Of a stretch of DNA of 5,795 bases, positions 1 to 4,475 are shown one piece after another. The notes below the pieces were generated by a model that made no database searches, was not told where the DNA came from, and was given only the letters and a program-made list of their open reading frames with translations. Each line of letters starts with the position of its first letter. Position 1 is the first letter of the stretch. This DNA comes from Lishizhenia sp. (lineage in GTDB: Bacteria; Bacteroidota; Bacteroidia; Flavobacteriales_D; Crocinitomicaceae): contig SKHH01000217.1 of the NCBI GenBank assembly GCA_007117055.1, forward strand, positions 1 through 5,795, in the 5' to 3' direction. A program made the translations under genes and the position numbers.

Positions 1-76
1 TGTTGAAATTTGTTGAGTGGACTGTTTTTTAACCATTATTTGCTATTAAAACATCAGTCAGAACCCAGAATATGAT

Positions 77-113
77 AAAAAAGTAGGGACGTACTGCAAT
101 ACGTCCCTACTTT
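77..113 (-). terminator. Intrinsic terminator downstream of the tRNA remnant
   Basis: Positions 80-93 and 100-113 are perfect 14-bp inverted arms around a 6-base loop (94-99), with a GC-rich core, GTAGGGACGTA. Read on the minus strand the stem is followed by six T (complement of 77-82), the layout of a rho-independent terminator. It lies 7 bases past the 3' end of the tRNA-like remnant on the same strand, so it was probably that gene's terminator. On the plus strand only three T follow the core, so it would work poorly in that direction. The near-perfect palindrome also resembles dispersed GTAGGG...CCCTAC extragenic palindromes that I recall from some bacterial genomes, so it could be a repeat-family copy; this cannot be decided from one copy. 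Confidence 0.65.
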
Positions 114-120
114 GTTGTGT

Positions 121-193
121 GTACCCACCTGGGCTTAAATCAGGGACTTACTGATTATGAATCAGGTGCTCTAGCCAGCTGATTTATAGGTTC
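121..193 (-). pseudogene. Degenerate tRNA remnant with CAU anticodon (Met or Ile2 type)
   Basis: On the minus strand this 73-base stretch follows the tRNA layout: bases TA at 8-9, a D loop AGCTGGCTA with the conserved GG, an anticodon loop TTCATAA giving CAU, a 5-base variable region, a T arm and a 3' acceptor strand. Several features argue it is dead. The acceptor stem has an A-A mismatch and a T-G wobble, the first two D-stem pairs are broken (AATC against GAGC), the outer anticodon pair is C-T, the T stem ends in A-C where G53-C61 is nearly invariant, and C56 of the T loop is T. CAU could be elongator tRNA-Met or tRNA-Ile2; I cannot tell which. No CCA is encoded. It could be a copy left by gene duplication or by an element that integrated at a tRNA gene. 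Confidence 0.7.
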
Positions 194-236
194 TAAAAGA
201 TGTTGTGATAAACCACTTACTTTTATTGGAGCTTCG

Positions 237-380
237 CTACGGTTTTTTCGGGAGTAGCACGGCAAATAGACTTATGTTTATTTGGTTTTTTAGGTAATTG
301 ATTAACTTTTTCATTTCTTCTTCTCGATCACAAAAATAGGTTTCTCCGTTATAACTAGATATTAAAAATGGATTGTTCAT
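237..380 (-). pseudogene. N-terminal stub of an AAA-type ATP-binding protein
   Basis: A 47-codon minus-strand frame starts with ATG at 378-380 and stops at 237-239. Its start, MNNPFLISSY, followed by YFCDREEEMKKLINYL, matches from memory the opening of a large family of bacterial and archaeal ATPases (archaeal-ATPase/AAA-like, often in Bacteroidota), where an NPF segment and an FxDRExE segment precede a strand and then the Walker A loop. Here the frame ends in unrelated residues (FAVLLPKKP) and stops just where the phosphate-binding loop should come. No Walker A, Walker B or C-terminal part is visible downstream before the tRNA remnant at 193. Intact family members usually run to several hundred residues, so this is a truncated remnant, not a functional gene. 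It could still be translated as a short peptide. Confidence 0.55.
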
Positions 381-459
381 CTTCTACTATTTAAATCTCA
401 AAATTCCATAAAAATCCTTTGGTCTTCCCTAAGTCCCAAATTAAAACTATTATTTAACG

Positions 460-467
460 TACCTTTG
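460..467 (+). promoter_or_regulatory. Candidate -7 promoter box for the DEAD-box helicase
   Basis: TACCTTTG matches the Bacteroidota -7 consensus TAnnTTTG exactly and ends 23 bases before the TTG start at 491, which would leave a short leader. I see no convincing TTG-type -33 box at the expected distance upstream; the region is AT-rich. Assigned by motif and position only. Confidence 0.45.
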
Positions 468-490
468 TACACATAATAATCGCAATTGCA

Positions 491-1612
491 TTGAAAAATT
501 TTGAAAAATTAGGTGTTAACCCAAGCTTGGTAAAAGGACTTGCCGAATTAAATATTGTCGTTCCATCGGACATACAGAGAAATGTCATCCCAATATTGTT
601 GGCTGGAAAAACAGATATTGTCGCTCAGGCACAAACGGGCACTGGAAAAACGGCTTCCTTCGGATTGCCATTATTGGAACAAATAGATGCAAATCTAGAC
701 GCTGTACAAGGTTTGATATTATGTCCAACACGAGAATTAGCAAAACAAGTAGCAAAGCAATTATTCAAATTCATAAAATATTCAGATAAGATTTTTATCG
801 AATCAGTCTATGGTGGAGAACAAATTGATCGTCAAATTTCAGCTTTGCAGCGTCCGACGCACATTGTTGTTGCGACTCCAGGAAGATTGATAGATTTGAT
901 CAACCGGAAAGCTGTTGATTTGAGAAAAGTGAAGACCGTTGTTTTAGATGAAGCAGATGAGATGTTAAGTATGGGATTTCAGCAGGAATTGGATCAAATT
1001 CTAAATGTTCTTGACAATGTCGAAAATAAATGGCTCTTTTCAGCGACAATTCCACAGGGAATTCAACAAATCATAGCCAAACATTTGTCAGCAGATGCTA
1101 AACGAATTGAAGTAAAACGAAAAGATGTTGTCAATAAAAATATTTCACACCAATATTTGACGTGTGATGAATCAGAAAAATTGAATGCATTACTACTTTT
1201 CTTAAAATCACAACATAAAAATCGTGGTATCGTCTTTTGTAGAACCAAATCTATCGCTAAAAAACTCGCACAACAGTTAATTGCAAAAAATATCGCTACC
1301 GATGCCATTCACGGCGACTTACTTCAGAAAGAACGTGATAAAGTGATGCGTGCTTTTAAAAACGAAACCCTCCGAATCTTAGTAGCCACAGATGTTTCAG
1401 CCCGTGGAATCGATGTCTCTGGATTAACTTTCGTTGTACATTATCAACTTCCCGAAAATGATGAATACTACACCCACCGAAGCGGAAGAACTGCCCGTGC
1501 TGGTAAAGAAGGCGTTTCTATATGCTTTGTGAATAAGGATGAAATCAATAAGTTGCGCAAATATGAGCGCACGCTTGGAATTAGATTTGAGAAGGTGAAA
1601 CTTGTGTATTAA
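491..1612 (+). CDS. DEAD-box ATP-dependent RNA helicase, short C-terminus
   Basis: The product (373 aa) is a cytoplasmic superfamily 2 RNA helicase that uses ATP to unwind short RNA duplexes, probably in ribosome assembly, RNA decay or cold adaptation. All core motifs are present: Q motif around residues 4-29 (F4, PSDIQ at 25-29), motif I AQTGTGKT 47-54, Ia PTRELA 79-84, Ib TPGR 129-132, II DEAD 153-156, III SAT 184-186, IV VFCRTK 248-253, V ATDVSARGID 299-308, VI HRSGRTARAG 329-338. Two RecA-like domains lie at about 20-205 and 215-365. The start is TTG: no ATG exists in frame near the Q motif, and a TACCTTTG box lies just upstream. The protein ends at LGIRFEKVKLVY, where many Bacteroidota relatives, from memory, continue into a basic or DbpA-like RNA-binding tail; that tail is absent. 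The catalytic core looks intact, but the exact RhlE/DeaD/DbpA subgroup cannot be fixed, so no symbol is given. Confidence 0.95.
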   Translation: MKNFEKLGVNPSLVKGLAELNIVVPSDIQRNVIPILLAGKTDIVAQAQTGTGKTASFGLPLLEQIDANLDAVQGLILCPTRELAKQVAKQLFKFIKYSDKIFIESVYGGEQIDRQISALQRPTHIVVATPGRLIDLINRKAVDLRKVKTVVLDEADEMLSMGFQQELDQILNVLDNVENKWLFSATIPQGIQQIIAKHLSADAKRIEVKRKDVVNKNISHQYLTCDESEKLNALLLFLKSQHKNRGIVFCRTKSIAKKLAQQLIAKNIATDAIHGDLLQKERDKVMRAFKNETLRILVATDVSARGIDVSGLTFVVHYQLPENDEYYTHRSGRTARAGKEGVSICFVNKDEINKLRKYERTLGIRFEKVKLVY

Positions 1613-1783
1613 TTATTCTGTTATAAGTTATTTCTAATCCGCCTTTTTACGCAACGATAAAGTACAATTGTTTACAAACAATTATTAACAGATATTTTTT
1701 TGTTGGAAGGCTTTATTTTTTTGTGGGATTATTGATTTATATGGATGGATATACGCAATTGTGTTTAACGATGAGAACGTTAG
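1613..1783 (+). other. Gap between helicase and higBA remnant
   Basis: I see no intact gene here. The stretch is AT-rich, with a perfect 18-base palindrome at 1666-1683 and T-runs near 1694-1700 and 1716-1722. A possible trace of HigB in another frame, the residues IVFN at 1758-1769, resembles the VFN segment preceding the GNxYRL segment of that family, but it is too short to rely on. A full-length higB would have begun in or before this stretch, so its 5' half has been deleted or scrambled here. Confidence 0.5.
1666..1683. repeat. Perfect 18-base palindrome (AATTGTTT-AC-AAACAATT)
   Basis: Arms 1666-1673 and 1676-1683 are exact reverse complements around a 2-base centre. It lies 54 bases after the helicase stop and ahead of the higBA remnant. 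A two-base centre and all-AT outer arms suit a dimeric-repressor operator better than a terminator. The nearest T-run begins about ten bases further on, too far for a good intrinsic terminator. HigA proteins bind palindromes upstream of higB, so a relic operator is possible. Confidence 0.4.
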
Positions 1784-1909
1784 CCTCTTGTAAAGTTCAA
1801 TTACGAAAAGTAATGGGCTTTTATTCGATTTATCGGAACGCACGCTGAATATGATAAAATAAATGCAGAGACAGTTTCAATATATTACTATGAAAGTAAA
1901 ACCAATTAA
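1784..1909 (+). pseudogene. higB: HigB-family mRNA interferase toxin, C-terminal remnant
   Basis: HigB toxins are RelE-fold ribonucleases that cleave mRNA on the ribosome. In the frame ending at TAA 1907-1909, codons from 1787 read LVKFNYEK, then a TAA stop (1811-1813), then WAFIRFIGTHAEYDKI followed by NAETVSIY. The RFIGTHAEYDKI block is the very conserved C-terminal signature of this family. The in-frame TAA sits between K and W, where relatives have a sense codon. A TAG at 1781-1783 also closes the frame upstream, and no start or N-terminal half is recognisable, although relatives are about 95-110 residues long. The frame overlaps the start of the antitoxin remnant by 20 bases, the usual higB-then-higA order. 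The toxin must be inactive. Confidence 0.82.
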
Positions 1910-2183
1910 ATCAGATAAGGATTACCGAAACGCACTTGAGCGCTTGGAAGTGATATTCGATGCGCCAATTGATTCAAAAGATGGATACGAGGCGGAAATA
2001 CTTTAATTGCTTATTGAGAATTATGAAAATGAACATTATCCGATTGAAGCACCAGACCCAATCGAAGCGATAAAAATTCGAATGGAGGAATTAAATATGC
2101 GCCAAAAGGATTTAGTTGGAATAATCGGAGGAAAAAGTCGCGTATCTGAAATGTTGAATAGAAAGAAATTGATTAAATTAGCA
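1890..2183 (+). pseudogene. higA: HigA-family HTH antitoxin, nonsense-interrupted and 3'-truncated
   Basis: HigA neutralises HigB and represses the operon through an XRE-type helix-turn-helix. The frame from ATG 1890 starts MKVKPIKSDKDYRNALERLE and runs 38 codons to a TAA at 2004-2006. The same frame then resumes with LLIENYENEHYPIEAPDP and the helix-turn-helix stretch with RQKDLVGIIGGKSRVSEMLN, ending LIKLA at 2183. No frameshift is needed: the TAA replaces one sense codon (A or V in relatives) in the ExEIL-xLIE segment. After 2183 the frame continues to 2252 with an unrelated tail (SLTLISCSIGF...), and the usual final helices (IRKLHEGLxIP type, about 20 residues) are gone. The HTH half could in theory restart at an internal ATG (2082), giving a tiny DNA-binding fragment, but I treat the gene as dead. 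Confidence 0.88.
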
Positions 2184-2200
2184 TCGTTAACGCTTATATC

Positions 2201-2761
2201 ATGCTCAATAGGTTTTCCAACTACTTTATCAAACGCGCTTCTTGGAAGGTGATATTGTTTTTTGTTATTGTTTTCATTCTCTTCAATGTGCTCCTATTCC
2301 CTTATGTCATGAATCGCTTCGGGCTTCAGGGACAGCCGATGTTGGATTTTTTATTCGGATTTACGCCCGACCAAGCCTATTCGATGATTAGTGGCTACGG
2401 CGAAGAAGGGCGTGCAGGTGTGTTGTGGATTAGCGGACTGGTGGATATGCTTTATCCTTTTGTGTTTGGCGGACTGTTGGTGTTCTTGATTTCTCAGTTA
2501 TCACTTGAAGTTCTAGCAGAGAATTCCAAATGGCGAACGCTAAATTTAGTTCCTATTATAGCCATTTTTGGTGATTATCACGAAAATTTGGGAATCATAA
2601 TCATGACATCTTTGTATCCAAAAAGGTTGGATCAGTTCGCTGTTCTTTCATCGGTAAGTGGCATGATAAAGTGGATGTTTGTCGCTATTTCTATAGTGGT
2701 CGCGTTCGTACTTTTATTTCAAAAAATCAGTCGAAATAGCAGCAAAAAGAAATACAATTGA
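2201..2761 (+). CDS. Four-helix integral membrane protein of unknown function
   Basis: The 186-residue protein has a basic N-terminus (KRASWK) and four predicted inner-membrane helices at about 15-35, 76-99, 113-136 and 152-173, then a basic tail ending NSSKKKYN. Between helices 1 and 2 is a loop with PDQAYSMISGYGEEGRAG, and helix 2 begins LVDMLYPFVFGGLL. Helix 3 carries DYHEN at 125-129. From memory, many small unnamed membrane proteins share this arrangement: a GxxGR loop, an acidic D before YP, and a D-x-x-EN motif in helix 3. I know no function for them. ATG 2201 is chosen because it places the positive segment directly before helix 1. The start overlaps the spurious tail of the higA remnant (to 2252) in another frame, so the decayed module ends almost at its start codon and the native promoter may have been replaced. 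No signal peptide or enzyme motif is seen. Confidence 0.8.
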   Translation: MLNRFSNYFIKRASWKVILFFVIVFILFNVLLFPYVMNRFGLQGQPMLDFLFGFTPDQAYSMISGYGEEGRAGVLWISGLVDMLYPFVFGGLLVFLISQLSLEVLAENSKWRTLNLVPIIAIFGDYHENLGIIIMTSLYPKRLDQFAVLSSVSGMIKWMFVAISIVVAFVLLFQKISRNSSKKKYN

Positions 2762-2838
2762 GGTGTTTGGATTCTTTATTTTATCCCTTTTCATTCTCTG
2801 ACTGTTGAACAACCTATATTATGAACAAATAAAGTCTA

Positions 2839-2961
2839 GTGAGTCAATTTAAATCAATTACTCCTGTCACCTGTATAGACCTTGAGCGCTTGAAAAAGCT
2901 TATCAAATCCATGTATCAAGCTAAAGACTTTAGTAAAATAAACCATCAATTTCTAACCTAG
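2839..2961 (+). CDS. Possible 40-residue ORF or gene remnant
   Basis: A GTG-started frame ends at TAG 2959-2961. Its C-terminal two thirds reads like real protein: a charged helix IDLERLKKLIKSMYQ followed by AKDFSKINHQFLT. The frame is closed upstream by TAA at 2830-2832 and has no ATG before M28 (2920). I do not recognise a family. It may be a small protein, the tail of a deleted gene or chance; the amphipathic composition is the only support. There is no clear ribosome-binding site. Confidence 0.22.
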   Translation: MSQFKSITPVTCIDLERLKKLIKSMYQAKDFSKINHQFLT

Positions 2962-2986
2962 TGCACTTCATAAAAATTCTATACAT

Positions 2987-3000
2987 GTGACTAAAGTCAC
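2987..3000. promoter_or_regulatory. 14-base palindrome GTGACTAAAGTCAC
   Basis: Arms GTGACT and AGTCAC are perfect complements around AA. It lies 54 bases before the DUF6132 start, upstream of the likely promoter region, which suits a regulator-binding site. It has no following T-run, so it is not an intrinsic terminator. No regulator can be named. Confidence 0.3.
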
Positions 3001-3053
3001 GATTCAGTTTAAATAAATAAAGTAATATTGTATTTTTAATACATGGATGAATT

Positions 3054-3257
3054 ATGGCATTACTTCATAAGTACAAAAGAATCTTTATAGGAGTCCTCAT
3101 TGGTGCTATTGGTGGTTATATTTACTGGCATGAAATAGGTTGTTTAACAAGAACCTGTAGCATAACCTCCTCCCCTATCAACGCTACACTTTACGGTGGT
3201 TTGATAGGAGGATTAATTGCTAATATTTTTCAAAAAGAAGAGAAAAACCCAATTTAA
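3054..3257 (+). CDS. DUF6132 family small membrane protein
   Basis: The 67-residue protein matches my memory of the DUF6132 pattern: a first helix with GAIGGYIYW (17-25), then GCxxxxC (C30, C35), ITSSP (37-41), and a second helix starting LYGGLIGGLI (46-55). With the basic HKYKR start inside, helices at about 8-25 and 44-59 place the two cysteines on the periplasmic side and the KEEK tail in the cytoplasm. Function is not established. The family is small and common in Bacteroidota, and I associate it with rhodanese or other sulfur/redox genes, which is weak memory. ATG 3054 is chosen because it gives the full pattern; ATGs at 3043 and 3047 are in other frames. The next gene, a YeiH-type exporter, starts 57 bases downstream on the same strand, so the two may be co-transcribed. 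Confidence 0.85.
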   Translation: MALLHKYKRIFIGVLIGAIGGYIYWHEIGCLTRTCSITSSPINATLYGGLIGGLIANIFQKEEKNPI

Positions 3258-3268
3258 CAAGAAGCATA

Positions 3269-3283
3269 ATATGTTAAACATAT
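3269..3283. promoter_or_regulatory. 15-base palindrome between DUF6132 and yeiH-like genes
   Basis: ATATGTT-A-AACATAT is a perfect inverted repeat with a single central base, 12 bases after the DUF6132 stop and 31 bases before the exporter's ATG. The size and symmetry fit an operator for a dimeric regulator acting on an internal promoter. The surrounding DNA is very AT-rich, so chance is a real alternative. It is not a terminator: the stem is weak and has no T-run. Confidence 0.35.
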
Positions 3284-3314
3284 AATGATTAGATGATATA
3301 ACACATAATAAACT

Positions 3315-4289
3315 ATGCAGCAGTGGGTTAGTGTAAATTACAAAGGATTATTATTCGCTATTTTGATCGGTGTTTCGGCACATTTAATTGGAAAGTTCAC
3401 TAGCGTTAATGGAGTGATGTTTGGCCTCTTATCAGGTATCGTCTTAGGAAACATCTTACCGTTATCTAGCCGTTTTAATAGTGGAATATCATTTACGAGT
3501 TCAAAATTATTGGAGTTTTCTATCGTATTAATGGCTTTCAGTATTAATTTCAATGATGTTGCTGCCCTTGGTTGGCAAAATTTCTTTTTAGTAGTAGTAA
3601 TGATCATTGGTGTACTCCTTTTAACACTGTTTTTAGCAAAAAAAATGAACTGTCCTGAATCAACTGGTACCTTAGTCGGATTTGGTACTGCCATATGCGG
3701 TTCTTCCGCAATTGCAGCAATCGCACCAGGTGTTTCCAAAAATAAAGGTGACATAGGTATTGCTTTAGCTGTGGTTAACCTGATGGGAAGTATTGGTATG
3801 GTTGTTCTGCCTTACATCCTGAAATTTATTGATTTACCTGAAATAGATGCTGGAGTAATCATTGGTGCTACTCTGCACTCCGTGGGAAATGTAGCAGGAG
3901 CAGGATATGGAATGGAACAGTACATTGGAGATACAGCCATTACAATAAAACTTGCCAGGGTTGCCATGCTTTCTCCCGCTATTATTCTATTTACGTATAT
4001 GGTCAACAACAAAGAGGCTAATTCGTGGAAAGAACACTTAAAACTTCCTCTTTATTTATGGCTTTTTATAGCTGTTACAGTTTTCTCTAGTTTTATTAGT
4101 CTTCCTAACATGGTCTTAGGGGGTATCAGCGAAATGGGAAAATTGTTTTTAACGACTGCCATGGTGGCTATTGGATTAAAAGTAAGCTTTAAAAAATTAT
4201 TCTTTTCTGGTAGAAAAGCCATGGGCTTTGGTTTTATCGTCTTTTTGCTGCAGATAGGTATTGTAAGTTTCTTGTTGTTTCTTTTTTAA
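3315..4289 (+). CDS. YeiH/UPF0324 family putative sulfate (sulfur-anion) exporter
   Basis: The 324-residue protein is an inner-membrane transporter of the UPF0324 (PF03601) family, annotated as putative sulfate exporters; some relatives are proposed to export sulfite or related sulfonate breakdown anions. Roughly ten helices are visible, for example 11-27, 31-49, 63-78, 88-108, 146-170, 177-197, 213-230, 245-262, 276-290 and 303-324. The family signatures are GFGTAICGSSAIAAIAP (122-138, a likely re-entrant ion-binding loop), GATLHSVGNVAGAG (184-197), KLAR (212-215) and TTAMVAIGLK (280-289). Length is normal for the family. The actual substrate is not shown by sequence. It follows the DUF6132 gene by 57 bases, a gap containing a palindrome, so it may share that promoter or have its own. 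The ATG at 3315 precedes the first helix by a short polar stretch and looks right. No defect is seen. Confidence 0.92.
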   Translation: MQQWVSVNYKGLLFAILIGVSAHLIGKFTSVNGVMFGLLSGIVLGNILPLSSRFNSGISFTSSKLLEFSIVLMAFSINFNDVAALGWQNFFLVVVMIIGVLLLTLFLAKKMNCPESTGTLVGFGTAICGSSAIAAIAPGVSKNKGDIGIALAVVNLMGSIGMVVLPYILKFIDLPEIDAGVIIGATLHSVGNVAGAGYGMEQYIGDTAITIKLARVAMLSPAIILFTYMVNNKEANSWKEHLKLPLYLWLFIAVTVFSSFISLPNMVLGGISEMGKLFLTTAMVAIGLKVSFKKLFFSGRKAMGFGFIVFLLQIGIVSFLLFLF

Positions 4290-4351
4290 TAGAGTAAAAA
4301 ACTAAACTACGTTCTTTTATAGACCAGTGTTTTAATTTCGATATTACCATC

Positions 4352-4380
4352 GATTCTTAATCATAGAAGAATCATTTTAG
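4352..4380 (+). terminator. Weak hairpin with short T tract after the exporter gene
   Basis: Arms GATTCTT (4352-4358) and AAGAATC (4367-4373) form a 7-bp stem with an 8-base loop, followed by ATTTTAG. It lies between the exporter stop and the queE promoter boxes, where a terminator is expected. Its low GC content, large loop and only four T make it a poor example. Confidence 0.25.
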
Positions 4381-4395
4381 TAAATCAAGGCTTTC

Positions 4396-4403
4396 TATAT
4401 TTG
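4396..4403 (+). promoter_or_regulatory. Upstream candidate -7 promoter box (TATATTTG) for queE
   Basis: This is a perfect TAnnTTTG match, 73 bases ahead of the queE ATG. It overlaps the TTG at 4401 that would begin a longer open frame, which argues that the longer frame is not the real gene. No good -33 element is visible. Confidence 0.35.
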
Positions 4404-4441
4404 TCTATCGAGTTAAAGTCAAATTATTCAAAGCGTCTTTG

Positions 4442-4449
4442 TATATTTG
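4442..4449 (+). promoter_or_regulatory. Proximal candidate -7 promoter box (TATATTTG) for queE
   Basis: This is a second exact TATATTTG, 46 bases after the first. It ends 26 bases before ATG 4476, leaving a leader of roughly 20 bases, typical spacing for this phylum. It supports 4476 as the start codon. A -33 TTG is not obvious at the usual distance. Confidence 0.5.
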
Positions 4450-4475
4450 TAAGAAATATTTTTAACGCAATTAAC

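Larger units (their letters stand above)
2762..3053 (+). other. 292-bp gap, mostly without recognisable genes
   Basis: This stretch separates the four-helix membrane protein from the DUF6132 gene. It holds a doubtful short ORF (2839-2961) and a 14-base palindrome (2987-3000). Just before the DUF6132 start, the AT-rich run at 3021-3040 includes TATTTTTA, one base off the TAnnTTTG box, and may supply its promoter. I see no terminator with a proper T-run after the membrane protein gene, and nothing convincing on the minus strand. Confidence 0.5.

Noticed and set aside
3..32. Ten codons ending in TAA at the left edge (LKFVEWTVF), possibly the end of a plus-strand gene.
   Set aside because: Too short to tell from chance and not recognisable.
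1063..1308. Minus-strand open frame opposite the helicase.
   Set aside because: Shadow of conserved helicase motifs on the other strand.
1762..1787. GTTTAAC...GTTAGCC resembling integron attC core sites near a toxin-antitoxin module.
   Set aside because: GTTAGCC does not fit the GTTRRRY core and no matching inner arms or integrase were found.
1935..2892. The 12-base match CTTGAGCGCTTG at 1935-1946 and 2881-2892.
   Set aside because: Both copies read LERL in their frames and similarity does not extend beyond them; likely chance, not a repeat.
3338..4012. Minus-strand open frames opposite the exporter gene (3338-3754 and 3812-4012).
   Set aside because: Shadow frames of a well-supported transporter gene; their translations show no domain.
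4286..4306. A-rich TAGAGTAAAAAACTAAAC stretch resembling the tail of a preQ1-I riboswitch ahead of queE.
   Set aside because: The required 5' hairpin and pairing partner are missing in the preceding bases, which are the end of the exporter gene, and the element is about 175 bases from the queE start.
4401..4475. N-terminal extension of QueE from TTG 4401.
   Set aside because: Overlaps a promoter-like box, lies outside the conserved QueE length, and a better ATG with a proximal promoter is available at 4476.
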